From Rhodovulum imhoffii (GTDB lineage Bacteria > Pseudomonadota > Alphaproteobacteria > Rhodobacterales > Rhodobacteraceae): a stretch of DNA of 64,000 nucleotides. The translations under genes and the position numbers were made by a program. Positions 54,739 to 63,818 of the stretch are shown in pieces (the first letter of the stretch is position 1; each line of letters opens with the position of its first letter). The notes below the pieces were generated by a model. The model searched no databases, was not told where the DNA came from, and worked only from the letters and a program-made list of their open reading frames with translations. The DNA lies in assembly GCF_003046545.1 (NCBI RefSeq), contig NZ_QAAA01000010.1, forward strand, positions 1-64,000, given 5' to 3'.

Positions 54739-56060
54739 CCCAACAGCCTGCCGCGCAGCGAATTCGGGGCGCTTTCCACGATCTGAACCTGTGCGATGCG
54801 CCCCATATAGGTTGAAGCGGCCTCGACATGAACGGCGTGCAGATGGTCGGATTTCCCCGCCAACTGCCCCGACATGCGGCCCGGTTTCTCGAACAAAACG
54901 CCGACGGTCTTGCCAACCATGGCGGCCTGCGCGGCCTGTTGCTGCTCTCCCAGCAGGGACTGAAGGCGGTACAGGCGCTCCGACGCGGCGTCCGGGTCCA
55001 CCTGATCCCGTTCGGCGGCAGGGGTACCCGGGCGCGGCGAATACCTGAAGCTGTAGGCCTGCCCGTAGCCGACCGCACGCACGAGGTTCAAGGTATCCTC
55101 GAAATCCGCCTCGGTCTCGCCGGGGAAGCCGACGATGAAATCGCCCGACAACAGCAGGTCGGGCCGCGCGGCGCGAATGCGCGCCACCAGCCGCAAATAA
55201 CTTTCCGCGCTGTGCTTGCGGTTCATCGCCTTGAGAATCCTGTCGCTGCCCGACTGCACGGGCAGGTGCAGGTAAGGCATCAACTTGGCGCAATCGCCAT
55301 GCGCGGCGATCAGGTCGTCTTCCATGTCATTCGGGTGCGATGTGGTGTAGCGGATGCGCTCCAGCCCCTCGATTTCGGCCAGTGCGCGAACCAGACGCGC
55401 CAGGCCCCAGTCCCGCCCGTCGGGACCCTCGCCATGATAGGCGTTGACGTTTTGCCCCAGAAGCGTGATTTCGGCCACCCCACGCGCCACCAGATCCCGC
55501 GCCTCGGTCAGCACGCGGACGACCGGGCGGCTGGCTTCGGCCCCGCGCGTGTAGGGCACAACGCAGAAGGCACAGAACTTGTCGCATCCCTCCTGCACCG
55601 TCAGGAACGCGGACGGACCACGCATCGCCTTGGGGCGGACGGCAAGATGCTCAAACTTGTCCTCCTCGGGGAAATCGGTATCCAGCGCCCTTTTCCCCTT
55701 GCGCGCAAGGGTTTCCAGTTCGGGCAGACGGTGATAGCTTTGCGGCCCCACCACCAGATCCACCATCGGCTGTCGGCGCAGGATTTCCTCCCCCTCCGCC
55801 TGTGCGACACATCCGGCGACGCCGATCTTCAGGTCCGGATTCGCAGCCTTCAGCCCCTTGAAACGCCCCAGTTCCGAATAGACCTTCTCGGCGGCCTTTT
55901 CACGGATGTGACAGGTGTTGAGCAGGATCATGTCCGCGCCTTCCGGGCTGTCGGTCAAGGTATAACCTTTCCCGCCCAGGGCCTCGGCCATGCGCTCACT
56001 GTCATAGACGTTCATCTGACAGCCATAGGTCTTGATGAAAAGCTTCCTGTCGCCGGCCAT
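54735..56060 (-). CDS. miaB: tRNA-2-methylthio-N6-isopentenyladenosine synthase MiaB
   Basis: 441 residues. The N-terminal methylthiotransferase domain has cluster cysteines C14, C50 and C84 ([29 protein letters not shown]). The radical-SAM motif CDKFCAFC (C159, C163, C166) binds the second 4Fe-4S cluster. The TRAM domain closes the protein near [10 protein letters not shown]. It methylthiolates i6A37 in tRNAs reading U-starting codons, which includes tRNA-Tyr. The ATG is at 56060. It converges on hisH. Confidence 0.96.
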   Translation of the reverse strand: MAGDRKLFIKTYGCQMNVYDSERMAEALGGKGYTLTDSPEGADMILLNTCHIREKAAEKVYSELGRFKGLKAANPDLKIGVAGCVAQAEGEEILRRQPMVDLVVGPQSYHRLPELETLARKGKRALDTDFPEEDKFEHLAVRPKAMRGPSAFLTVQEGCDKFCAFCVVPYTRGAEASRPVVRVLTEARDLVARGVAEITLLGQNVNAYHGEGPDGRDWGLARLVRALAEIEGLERIRYTTSHPNDMEDDLIAAHGDCAKLMPYLHLPVQSGSDRILKAMNRKHSAESYLRLVARIRAARPDLLLSGDFIVGFPGETEADFEDTLNLVRAVGYGQAYSFRYSPRPGTPAAERDQVDPDAASERLYRLQSLLGEQQQAAQAAMVGKTVGVLFEKPGRMSGQLAGKSDHLHAVHVEAASTYMGRIAQVQIVESAPNSLRGRLLG

Positions 56061-56175
56061 GCCTTACCCCCGTTTCCGGTGCGGCTTCCTACACAATGTA
56101 CACGCACGCCGCAACGGCTTGCATCCCGGCGCGCTTTGTCAGACCTTCGTCCCATCACGGTTTTACGGATTGCAG

Positions 56176-57057
56176 ATGATCGAAAATTCCTTTTCCGGAC
56201 TGGGCGACTTTCTGAACCGCGCCAAACCCCTTCTGGCGAAAGGCCCGGTGGCGCTGATTTTCGCCGAGGATGGCACAGAGGTCGAAAGCACGGTCCAGCA
56301 CCACCTGAACCTGGGCTTTCGGCAGGTTTTCCTGTTCGCGCCCCCCTCAGTCCGCCTGCCGCACTCCTCCAGTCAGCCGAACCTGCACCGTGTCACATAC
56401 GACACCCGCGCCGAGGCGGCCCTGACCCACGCGATCAACCGTACCTGCGCCGCAGCACCGGGAACATGGTTTTACTACTGCTTCAACGCCGAGTATCTGT
56501 TCTTTCCCTTCTGTGAAACCCGGACCGTTGGCGAGATGCTGGATTTCCATACCGAGGAACGGCGTGAGGCAATGCTGGCTTTCGTGGTGGACCTTTACGC
56601 CGAGGATATTTCCGCCCATCCCGATGCCGTCTCGCTGGAAACCGCGCACCTGGACACGTCGGGATACTACGCTCTGACCCGCGAGGATGCTGAAAACGAC
56701 TGGCAACCCAAAGAGCGGCAAATGGATTTCTACGGTGGCCTGCGCTGGCGGTTCGAGGAATTCGTGCCCTACGAACGCCGCAAGATCGACCGCATCGCCC
56801 TGTTCAGGTCCGCGACCGGGCTGAAGCTTCGCGATGACCATACGTTCAACATGGAGGAATACAACACCTATTCCTGCCCATGGCACCACAACATGACCGC
56901 AACGATCTGCTCTTTCCGCACGGCCAAGGCACTGCGGACGAATCCGGGGTCACGCCCGCATATCGACAATTTCATCTGGCACAAATCCCGCCCGTTCGAA
57001 TGGTCTTCGGGTCAACTCATGGATCTGGGCCTGATGGAACCCGGCCAGTGGTTCTAG
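56176..57057 (+). CDS. Glycosyltransferase-like protein, function unknown
   Basis: 293 residues from ATG 56176. The opening PVALIFAEDGTEVESTVQHH and LGFRQVFLFAPPS resembles the first beta-alpha unit of GT-A glycosyltransferases. A YYCFNAEYLFFPFCETRTVG block follows where family members have an active-site stretch. The C-terminal part is rich in aromatic and His residues (NTYSCPWHHNMTA). No signal peptide or membrane helix. It is convergent with irr and divergent from miaB. Function is not established; the sequence looks conserved and well codon-adapted. Confidence 0.75.
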   Translation: MIENSFSGLGDFLNRAKPLLAKGPVALIFAEDGTEVESTVQHHLNLGFRQVFLFAPPSVRLPHSSSQPNLHRVTYDTRAEAALTHAINRTCAAAPGTWFYYCFNAEYLFFPFCETRTVGEMLDFHTEERREAMLAFVVDLYAEDISAHPDAVSLETAHLDTSGYYALTREDAENDWQPKERQMDFYGGLRWRFEEFVPYERRKIDRIALFRSATGLKLRDDHTFNMEEYNTYSCPWHHNMTATICSFRTAKALRTNPGSRPHIDNFIWHKSRPFEWSSGQLMDLGLMEPGQWF

Positions 57058-57096
57058 GAAGCGCCCCCTGGGGCGTTTCCCGTTTTTTCGCCCGCT

Positions 57097-57537
57097 TCAG
57101 GCCCGGCGCAACCGCAACACCACATCCACTTTCGAGATGCGTGTCCCTTCGGGAGGCTTGGGCAGGTTGACGATTTCAAGCTGGTCGCCGGGCGCATCCG
57201 TCAGGCGACCCTCATCTTCCCAGAAGAAATGCGGGTGATCGTCGACACGGGTATCGAAATAGCTTTTCGACCCGTCGACCATGACCTCCTGCATCAGCCC
57301 GGCCTCGCAAAAAGCGCGCAGCGTGTTGTACACAGTCGCAAGAGACACCTTTTCACCGCTTTCGCAAGTTGCGGCATAAAGGCTTTCGGCCGTCACATGG
57401 CGGTTTTGGCCGTCACCTATCAAAAGTGTCGCCAGCGCGACACGCTGCCGGGTAGGGCGCAATCCGGCCCGCATCAGCCAGTCTGCGCTGCGGGCCGTGA
57501 TTTCGGCTTGGTTGATATGTGTGTTCAGCTTGTCCAT
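57097..57537 (-). CDS. irr: Fur family iron response regulator Irr
   Basis: 146 residues from ATG 57537. Winged-helix N-terminal domain (ADWLMRAGLRPTRQRVALA; HVTAESLYAATCESG; VSLATVYNTLRAFCEAGLMQ) and a metal/heme region DDHPHFFWEDEGRL. The order irr then fabA-fabB-fabI (divergent) is characteristic of alphaproteobacterial Irr rather than Fur, Zur or Mur. Irr senses heme status and controls iron and heme genes. I see no classic GCP-type heme regulatory motif at the N terminus. Its promoter appears to be leaderless or nearly so. Confidence 0.88.
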   Translation of the reverse strand: MDKLNTHINQAEITARSADWLMRAGLRPTRQRVALATLLIGDGQNRHVTAESLYAATCESGEKVSLATVYNTLRAFCEAGLMQEVMVDGSKSYFDTRVDDHPHFFWEDEGRLTDAPGDQLEIVNLPKPPEGTRISKVDVVLRLRRA

Positions 57538-57543
57538 GAAACT

Positions 57544-57573
57544 TATATATGTACTTGAGGTAGTGCGATTCAA
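57544..57573 (-). promoter_or_regulatory. Candidate irr promoter close to the start codon
   Basis: On the minus strand TTGAAT (57573-57568), an 18-base spacer and TATATA (57549-57544). The -10 ends only 6 bases before the irr ATG (57537), so a transcript from it would start at or next to the start codon. Confidence 0.4.
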
Positions 57574-57686
57574 ATTATTTTCAGTCGCAGCGGCGGTTTG
57601 GCGCGCCCCCGGCCCCTATTGCCACCCGCCGAAGCGGGGTGTTAGAGGAAACGGAACCAGAACCAACCGCAAAGGGACGGGTCCGC

Positions 57687-58193
57687 ATGGCCGATTTTCC
57701 GACAAGTTTCGACAAGGACGGGCTTTTGAAATGCGCACGGGGGGAGCTTTTCGGCCCCGGCAACCCGCAACTGCCGGAACCGCCGATGTTGATGATGGAC
57801 CGCGTGACCGAGATCAGCGCCGATGCCGGGGAATTCGGCAAAGGTCATGTGGTCGCCGAATTCGACATCCATCCCGACCTGTGGTTCTTCAAGTGCCACT
57901 TTCCGGGGGACCCGGTGATGCCTGGCTGCCTGGGGCTGGATGCGCTGTGGCAACTGACCGGCTTCAACCTGGGCTGGCGCGGAATGCTGGGGCGCGGGCG
58001 CGCCCTGGGCGTGGGTGAGGTGAAATTCACCGGCATGGTGACGCCCCAGGTCCGGAAAGTCACCTATATCGTGGATTTTACCCGCGTCATCGACCGCAAA
58101 TTGAAAATGGGTATCGCCAACGGCAAGATGCTGGCGGATGGCGAACATATCTATTCGACCGAAAACATGAAAGTCGGCCTGTTCACCGAGTGA
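57687..58193 (+). CDS. fabA: Beta-hydroxydecanoyl-ACP dehydratase/isomerase
   Basis: 168 residues from ATG 57687. Hotdog fold with catalytic His and Asp in [20 protein letters not shown]. The N terminus [19 protein letters not shown] is typical of alphaproteobacterial FabA. It dehydrates beta-hydroxydecanoyl-ACP and isomerises trans-2 to cis-3-decenoyl-ACP, the branch point to unsaturated fatty acids. An in-frame ATG at 57639 lies further upstream without family match. First gene of fabA-fabB-fabI. Confidence 0.96.
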   Translation: MADFPTSFDKDGLLKCARGELFGPGNPQLPEPPMLMMDRVTEISADAGEFGKGHVVAEFDIHPDLWFFKCHFPGDPVMPGCLGLDALWQLTGFNLGWRGMLGRGRALGVGEVKFTGMVTPQVRKVTYIVDFTRVIDRKLKMGIANGKMLADGEHIYSTENMKVGLFTE

Positions 58194-58216
58194 TCCGGCC
58201 CCGAAGGAGGACAGAC

Positions 58217-59446
58217 ATGCGCCGCGTCGTTATTACCGGGATCGGCATCGTCTCGCCGATCGGCAACACTACCGAAGAGGTTGAGGCATCTCTGCGCGCC
58301 GGCCGCTCCGGCATCCGTTTCGAAGAGGTTTACGCCGCCAACGGTTTTCGCAGCCAGGTGGCGGGCATTCCCCAGATCGACCTGACCGAGGCCGTCGACA
58401 AGCGCATGTTGCGCTTCATGGGGCCGGGGGCCGCCTACAACTACATATCGATGGAACAGGCGGTGGCCGATTCCGGGCTTGAGGAAAGCGACGTGTCAAA
58501 TGAACGCACGGGCCTCATCATGGGCTCCGGCGGACCGTCCACGTCGAACTTTTTCGCCGCGCACCAGATCGTTAAGGAAAAAGGCAGCCCAAAGCGGATG
58601 GGCCCGTTCATGGTCACGCGCTGCATGTCCTCGACCAACTCCGCCTGCCTGGCGACGCCGTTCAGGATCAAGGGGGTGAACTACTCCATCACCTCCGCCT
58701 GTTCGACCTCGGCGCATTGCATCGGCAACGGGGTGGAACTGATCCAGATGGGCAAGCAGGATGTCATCTTCGCCGGCGGCGGGGAAGAAGTGGACTGGAC
58801 GCTGTCATGTCTTTTCGACGCGATGAACGCGATGTCCTCCAAATACAACGATACGCCTCAGACAGCCTCACGCCCCTTCGACGCCACGCGCGACGGGTTC
58901 GTGATTGCCGGGGGCGGTGGCGTCGTGGTCCTGGAGGATCTGGAGCACGCCAAGGCCCGCGGCGCGAAAATCTATGCCGAGGTAACCGGCTACGGCGCCA
59001 CCTCGGACGGCTACGACATGGTCGCCCCCTCCGGCGAAGGCGGGGAACGGTCCATGAAGCTGGCCCTGTCCACCCTGCCCGAAGGCCGCAAGGTGGATTA
59101 CATCAACGCCCATGGCACATCGACCGTCGCAGGCGACGTGGTGGAGGTCCAGGCCGTGCGCCGCGTCTTTGGCGAAGACACCATGCCGGTGATCGGCTCC
59201 ACCAAATCGCTGACAGGGCATTCCCTGGGTGCGACCGGCGTACATGAGGCCATTTACTCTCTCATCATGCTGAACAAGGGGTTCATCGCCGCCTCGGCCA
59301 ACATCGTCGAACTGGACCCCGAAATCCGCAAGGGCGAAATCGTCACCGAACTGCGTGAGGGCGTAGAGATCGACAGCATACTGTCCAACAGTTTCGGCTT
59401 TGGCGGAACCAACGCCAGCCTTGTTCTGAGCAAATTTCAAGGATGA
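58217..59446 (+). CDS. fabB: Beta-ketoacyl-ACP synthase I
   Basis: 409 residues from ATG 58217, preceded by AAGGAGG. Thiolase fold with Cys162 in [14 protein letters not shown] and the two histidines in [11 protein letters not shown] and [12 protein letters not shown]. Pairing with FabA supports FabB rather than FabF. It extends cis-3-decenoyl-ACP and so sets the unsaturated fatty acid yield. It lies 23 bases after fabA and 6 bases before the fabI ATG. Confidence 0.96.
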   Translation: MRRVVITGIGIVSPIGNTTEEVEASLRAGRSGIRFEEVYAANGFRSQVAGIPQIDLTEAVDKRMLRFMGPGAAYNYISMEQAVADSGLEESDVSNERTGLIMGSGGPSTSNFFAAHQIVKEKGSPKRMGPFMVTRCMSSTNSACLATPFRIKGVNYSITSACSTSAHCIGNGVELIQMGKQDVIFAGGGEEVDWTLSCLFDAMNAMSSKYNDTPQTASRPFDATRDGFVIAGGGGVVVLEDLEHAKARGAKIYAEVTGYGATSDGYDMVAPSGEGGERSMKLALSTLPEGRKVDYINAHGTSTVAGDVVEVQAVRRVFGEDTMPVIGSTKSLTGHSLGATGVHEAIYSLIMLNKGFIAASANIVELDPEIRKGEIVTELREGVEIDSILSNSFGFGGTNASLVLSKFQG

Positions 59447-59452
59447 CCTTCC

Positions 59453-60241
59453 ATGCCTGACCTGATGAAGGGGAAGCGCGGCCTCGTCATGGGGGTCGCC
59501 AATGACAGGTCCATCGCCTGGGGCATTGCCAAGGCACTGGCCGATGAGGGGGCCGAGCTTGCCTTCAGCCACCAGGGGGAAAGTTTCGGAAAGCGGGTGC
59601 TGCCGCTGGCCGAAAGCGTGGGGTCCTCATTTCTTCTGGATGTGGACGTGACGGACGATGCCTCGCTCGAAGCCGCCTTCGGAAGGCTCGAACGGGAATG
59701 GGGATCCCTGGATTTTCTTGTCCATGCCATCGCCTTCTCGGACAAGGCCGAACTGTCGGGCCGGTTCATCAACACCAGCCGCGAGAACTTCAGGAACAGT
59801 CTCACGATTTCCTGCTATTCGCTGATCGATGTGGCGCGCCGGGCCCGGCCTCTGATGTCCAATGGCGGTACGATCCTGACGCTGACCTATCAGGGGTCCA
59901 ACCGGGTGATCCCGTATTACAACGTGATGGGCGTTGCCAAGGCGGCTCTGGAATCGACAGTGCGCTACCTGGCCTCCGATCTTGGCCCGGACGGCATCCG
60001 CGTCAACGCGATCTCGCCGGGGCCGATGAAGACGCTGGCGGGGGCGGCCATCGGGGGCGGCCGGAAGACCTTCCGCCATACCGAGGCCAACGCCCCGCTG
60101 CGCGCCAATGCAACACTGGAATGTATCGGGGGAACAGCCGTCTACCTTGCCTCCGACCACGGGGCCTGTACCACCGGCGAAGTGATCGCCGTTGACGGCG
60201 GCTACCATGTGCTGGGAATGCCCCGTTCGGAAAACCTTTAG
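59453..60241 (+). CDS. fabI: Enoyl-ACP reductase (NADH) FabI
   Basis: 262 residues. SDR-type Rossmann fold: GKRGLVMGVANDRSIAWGIA at the N terminus and the catalytic Tyr/Lys in PYYNVMGVAKAALEST. LTYQGSNRVIPYYN matches the FabI active site. It reduces trans-2-enoyl-ACP in each elongation cycle and is the triclosan target in many bacteria. AAGGA precedes the ATG. Last gene of the fab operon, ended by a strong terminator. Confidence 0.96.
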   Translation: MPDLMKGKRGLVMGVANDRSIAWGIAKALADEGAELAFSHQGESFGKRVLPLAESVGSSFLLDVDVTDDASLEAAFGRLEREWGSLDFLVHAIAFSDKAELSGRFINTSRENFRNSLTISCYSLIDVARRARPLMSNGGTILTLTYQGSNRVIPYYNVMGVAKAALESTVRYLASDLGPDGIRVNAISPGPMKTLAGAAIGGGRKTFRHTEANAPLRANATLECIGGTAVYLASDHGACTTGEVIAVDGGYHVLGMPRSENL

Positions 60242-60245
60242 GGGG

Positions 60246-60277
60246 ACAAGGCCCCATCCGCGCGGGGCCTTGTTTTT
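60246..60277 (+). terminator. Intrinsic terminator of fabA-fabB-fabI
   Basis: ACAAGGCCCC (60246-60255) pairs perfectly with GGGGCCTTGT (60264-60273) around an 8-base loop, followed by a run of five T. A canonical terminator whose T run abuts the stop of the convergent FKBP gene. Confidence 0.93.
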
Positions 60278-60702
60278 CAGACGATCTCGACCAGCTCGAT
60301 GGCGAAGGTCAGATCCTTGCCGGCCAGCGGGTGATTGGCGTCAAGGATCACCTCGTCGTCAGTCGCTTCGGCTACGGTGACGGCCATCACCTGCCCATCG
60401 GGCGTCTGCAACTGCAACTGGGTCCCGATTTCCAGCGGAATATCGGCCGGAACCTGCGCGCGGGGCACCGCCTGTGTCGCCTCCGGGTTATGGGCGCCAT
60501 AGGCTTCGGCACAGGGCACTTTCACGGTTTTCTGCGCACCGGCTTCCATCCCCGGCAGTGCCTTGTCGAGGCCGGGGATGATCTGCCCCGCGCCCACGGT
60601 GAATTCCAGCGGGTCGCGGCCCTCGGAACTGTCGAAGGTCGTTCCGTCGTCCAGCGTGCCCGTGTAATGAATGCGAACGGTGTCGCCCGGCTTTACGGTC
60701 AT
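60277..60702 (-). CDS. FKBP-type peptidyl-prolyl isomerase, SlyD-like
   Basis: 141 residues from ATG 60702 (a TTG one codon earlier is ignored). It has the FKBP strand VRIHYTGTLDDGTTFDSSEG and the GAGQIIPGLDKALPGM core. The inserted IF domain (CAEAYGAHNPEATQAVPRAQ) and ANHPLAGKDLTFAIELVEI at the end fit the SlyD subgroup, but the His-rich metal tail of E. coli SlyD is absent. A cytoplasmic prolyl isomerase and chaperone. Confidence 0.92.
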   Translation of the reverse strand: MTVKPGDTVRIHYTGTLDDGTTFDSSEGRDPLEFTVGAGQIIPGLDKALPGMEAGAQKTVKVPCAEAYGAHNPEATQAVPRAQVPADIPLEIGTQLQLQTPDGQVMAVTVAEATDDEVILDANHPLAGKDLTFAIELVEIV

Positions 60703-60815
60703 CAAACTCTCATATCGCTAGGGGTGAATTGCAGAGGCCGCGACCATGCCGCAGGTTCTCCGGGTGCGCGGTCAGGGTAAGCCCTGAGAACACGATGTAA
60801 ACCCCCGGCGTCGCT

Positions 60816-61196
60816 TCAGGCGGTTTCAGGCTCTATCAGGCCCATCGCCGCCCCCGTCGGGTCGATGACGATGGCGATCCGCCCAACACCGGGCATGGCA
60901 AAGGGCGGTTTGCCGACTTTGCCTCCCAGCGCGGCGCTCCGCTCCAACGCGGCGCCGAGATCGTCCACCGCAAAGTAGCTGAACCAATGGGCGGGCAGCC
61001 CGTCGAAACCATCCATGCCGGTGATGTCCATCACCCCGACGCTGGGTTGGCCGTCGCGACTGCCGATATGATAGGTCATGGTGTCGTGATCGACCTTTTC
61101 AAAGGTCCAGCCGCAGACATCGCTGTAATAGCGCAGCGCCGCAGGCACATCGCGGGTCATCAGTTCCGTCCACCAGACGGTGCCGTTTACGGTCAT
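60816..61196 (-). CDS. VOC (glyoxalase/bleomycin resistance) family protein
   Basis: 126 residues from ATG 61196. One VOC domain built from two beta-alpha-beta3 units: VWWTELMTRDVPAALRYYSD and the later AHWFSYFAVDDLGAALERSA, then GGKVGKPPFAMPGVGRIAIV. Substrates of VOC proteins vary widely (metal-dependent lyases, dioxygenases, binding proteins), so none is assigned. Single gene, divergent from the haloacid dehalogenase gene. Confidence 0.87.
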   Translation of the reverse strand: MTVNGTVWWTELMTRDVPAALRYYSDVCGWTFEKVDHDTMTYHIGSRDGQPSVGVMDITGMDGFDGLPAHWFSYFAVDDLGAALERSAALGGKVGKPPFAMPGVGRIAIVIDPTGAAMGLIEPETA

Positions 61197-61291
61197 GGGA
61201 AATCTCCTTTGCCATCCCGCCATCCTACACTATTTCCGCGGGGCTTTCCCCGGGCGCGTCCCTGTGCAAGTGTCACGGTCGGGAGGCAACC

Positions 61292-61975
61292 ATGACCATC
61301 ACGACCTGCATCTTCGACGCCTACGGCACGCTCTTCGACGTCACCGCCGCCGCACGGCAGGCCGCCGTAGAACCGGAACACGCGTCACTTGCCGCACATT
61401 GGCCGAAACTGGCCTTCGACTGGCGGCGCAAACAGCTGGAATACACCTGGTTGCGCGCCGTCACCGGGGCGCATGCGGATTTCTGGGCCGTCACCGGGGA
61501 CGGGCTGGACTGGGCGCTGGAGGCCAACGGCCTCACCACCCCGTCCCTGCGCGCACGCCTGCTTGATCTGTACCGGGAACTGTCCCCCTACCCCGAAGTC
61601 CCGGCGATGCTCTCGGCGCTGAAACAAAGGGGGAAGGCAACGGCGATTCTTTCCAACGGCTCGCCGGGAATGCTGGAGGATGCGGTCGCCTCCGCCGGAA
61701 TCGGCGGCGCGCTGGATGCCCTGCTGTCGGTTGAAAGCGTGGGCATCTTCAAGCCCCATGCCAGGGTTTACGACCTTGTCGGTCAGCGGTTCGGCTGCCC
61801 ACGGAACACGGTTCTGTTTGTCTCCTCCAACGGCTGGGACGCTGCGGCGGCGGCGGGCTACGGGTTCAGGACCGCGTGGGTCAACCGCGACGGTGCGCCG
61901 GTGGATCGCCTGCCCTGGCGCCCCGCCCATATCCTGCCGGACCTGACCGGCATCCCCGAAATCGCGGAGGCATGA
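61292..61975 (+). CDS. Haloacid dehalogenase type II (HAD superfamily)
   Basis: 227 residues. The nucleophile is Asp9 in CIFDAYGTLFD; motif II is ILSNGSPGML, the motif III lysine lies in VGIFKPHARVYD, and motif IV is VSSNGWDAAAA. The AYGTLFD and SSNGWD motifs are diagnostic for L-2-haloacid dehalogenases, which hydrolyse 2-halo acids to hydroxy acids. Substrate scope is inferred. GGGAGG precedes the ATG. It overlaps the next gene by one base (TGATG). Confidence 0.92.
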   Translation: MTITTCIFDAYGTLFDVTAAARQAAVEPEHASLAAHWPKLAFDWRRKQLEYTWLRAVTGAHADFWAVTGDGLDWALEANGLTTPSLRARLLDLYRELSPYPEVPAMLSALKQRGKATAILSNGSPGMLEDAVASAGIGGALDALLSVESVGIFKPHARVYDLVGQRFGCPRNTVLFVSSNGWDAAAAAGYGFRTAWVNRDGAPVDRLPWRPAHILPDLTGIPEIAEA

Positions 61976-62790
61976 TGCAGTATTTCACCGCCGCGGATGG
62001 CGCCCGGCTGGCCTTTCGGGACACGGGCGCAGGCCCGGCCCTGATCTGCCTTGCCGGGCTGACGCGCAACTCCACGGATTTCGACGATCTTGCCCCGCAT
62101 CTTCGCGCGCGCCTGATCCGGCCCGACTATCGCGGGCGCGGCGCGTCGGAGTGGACCGGCCCCGCCACCTATACCGTCGCACAAGAGGCGCAGGACGTTC
62201 TGGCCCTGATGGATCACCTGGGCCTTGAGGCCACGCCGGTTCTGGGCACCTCGCGCGGGGGGCTGATCGGCATGGCGCTGGCGGCGATGGCACCCGAGCG
62301 GCTGACCGGGGTGTGCCTGAACGATATCGGGCCGGAGATCGCGCCCGAAGGGCTGGCCCGCATCGCCGATTATGTCGGTCGACCGCCCAGGATCGCGACT
62401 CTTGGCGACGCCGCCGCCGCGCTGGCTCAAAGTCCGGGGTTTGAAACCGTGCCGATGGTGCGCTGGCACGCCGTCGCACTGCGATTGTTCCGCGTAACCG
62501 AAACAGGCCTGACCCTGCCCTATGATCCCGCCTTGCGGGAAGCCTTCCTCAGCGCGTTCGAAAGCCCGCAGATGGATCTCTGGCCCCTGTTCGATGCGCT
62601 GGCCGGCAAGCCCGTGGCGCTGCTGCGGGGGGCGAATTCCGACCTCCTGACCCCGGACACCGTGCAAGAGATGCGCCGCCGCCGTCCGGACATGCTTTAT
62701 GCCGAAATACCCGGACGCGGCCACGTGCCGTTCCTCGACGAACCCGAAAGCCTGCGCATTCTGCGCGCATTCCTGGAGCAGACCGCATGA
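61975..62790 (+). CDS. Alpha/beta hydrolase, function unknown
   Basis: 271 residues from ATG 61975. The nucleophile elbow is LGTSRGGLIG with Ser93; the catalytic His is probably in IPGRGHVPFLDEPE. DYRGRG is the oxyanion-side motif. It belongs to the haloperoxidase/epoxide-hydrolase-like group. A GGAGG lies four bases before ATG 61975; the ATG one codon earlier is the alternative. It overlaps both neighbours by a few bases, so dehalogenase, hydrolase and dehydratase-like genes form one operon. Confidence 0.87.
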   Translation: MQYFTAADGARLAFRDTGAGPALICLAGLTRNSTDFDDLAPHLRARLIRPDYRGRGASEWTGPATYTVAQEAQDVLALMDHLGLEATPVLGTSRGGLIGMALAAMAPERLTGVCLNDIGPEIAPEGLARIADYVGRPPRIATLGDAAAALAQSPGFETVPMVRWHAVALRLFRVTETGLTLPYDPALREAFLSAFESPQMDLWPLFDALAGKPVALLRGANSDLLTPDTVQEMRRRRPDMLYAEIPGRGHVPFLDEPESLRILRAFLEQTA

Positions 62791-63761
62791 ACATCGACAT
62801 GATCGAGGCCGCCGCCGCCCGCCTCGCGGGGCATGCGCGGGTGACGCCGCTCCTGTCTTCACCGTTCCTGGACGAAATTGCCGGACGGCGGGTGTTCGTC
62901 AAGGCCGAATGCCTGCAACATACGGGCAGCTTCAAGTTTCGCGGGGCGTGGTCGGCGCTTTCGGGGATGCCGCAAGCACAGCGCGCGGGGGGGGTGATCG
63001 CGTTTTCCTCCGGCAACCATGCGCAGGGCGTGGCGCGGGCGGCGCAACAACATGAAACACGGGCGGTAATCGTGATGCCGTCCGACGCACCCCGGCTCAA
63101 GATCGTCAATACACGCGCATTCGGGGCCGAGGTGGTGGAATACGACCGGACCACCGAAGACCGGGACGCCCTTGGCGCGGAGCTTGCCGAAAGCCAGGGG
63201 CTGACACTGGTCAGGCCCTTCGACGACCCGCAGGTCATCGCCGGACAAGGCACCGTGGGGCTGGAATTGGCCGACCAGGCACGGGCGGCCGGTGTGCGGC
63301 AGGCCGATGTACTGATCCCCTGCGGCGGCGGCGGGCTGACCGGCGGCATCGCGCTGGCGCTGGAGGCGCGCGCGCCCCACCTGCGCCCCCGCCCGGTGGA
63401 ACCGCAGGGGTTCGACGACGTGGCCCGTTCGCTGTCTGCGGGACGAATCGAGCGCAACCCGGCACTGGTCGGGTCGCTTTGCGACGCGATCATCACGCCT
63501 GCACCGGGGCAGATCACCTTCCCGATCATGGCCCGGCACTGTGGCCCCGGTATCGTTGTCAGTGACGAGGACGCCCTGCGCGCCATGGCCGCCGCCTTCA
63601 CCCGGCTGAAGCTGGTGCTGGAGCCCGGTGGGGCCGTCGCGCTTGCGGCGGCGCTGTTTCATCCCGAAACGGCGGTGGGCGACGCGGTGATCGCGGTGGC
63701 CTCGGGCGGGAACGTGGACAGCGCGTTTTTCACCCGCGCACTGGAACTTTACGGCGCGTAA
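62787..63761 (+). CDS. Threonine/serine dehydratase-like PLP enzyme
   Basis: 324 residues, fold type II PLP enzyme. The PLP lysine is Lys50 in TGSFKFRGAWSAL, followed by FSSGNHAQGVA and the phosphate loop PCGGGGLTGG. It lacks the C-terminal ACT domain of IlvA, so it is a catabolic-type threonine dehydratase or serine/threonine racemase-like protein. Its ATG overlaps the upstream stop (ATGA). Last gene of this operon. Confidence 0.92.
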   Translation: MNIDMIEAAAARLAGHARVTPLLSSPFLDEIAGRRVFVKAECLQHTGSFKFRGAWSALSGMPQAQRAGGVIAFSSGNHAQGVARAAQQHETRAVIVMPSDAPRLKIVNTRAFGAEVVEYDRTTEDRDALGAELAESQGLTLVRPFDDPQVIAGQGTVGLELADQARAAGVRQADVLIPCGGGGLTGGIALALEARAPHLRPRPVEPQGFDDVARSLSAGRIERNPALVGSLCDAIITPAPGQITFPIMARHCGPGIVVSDEDALRAMAAAFTRLKLVLEPGGAVALAAALFHPETAVGDAVIAVASGGNVDSAFFTRALELYGA

Positions 63762-63818
63762 TACGCTTGCGGCAGGCCGGGGCCTGGCCGAAAATACCGC
63801 GAGGAAGGGATAATTGCC

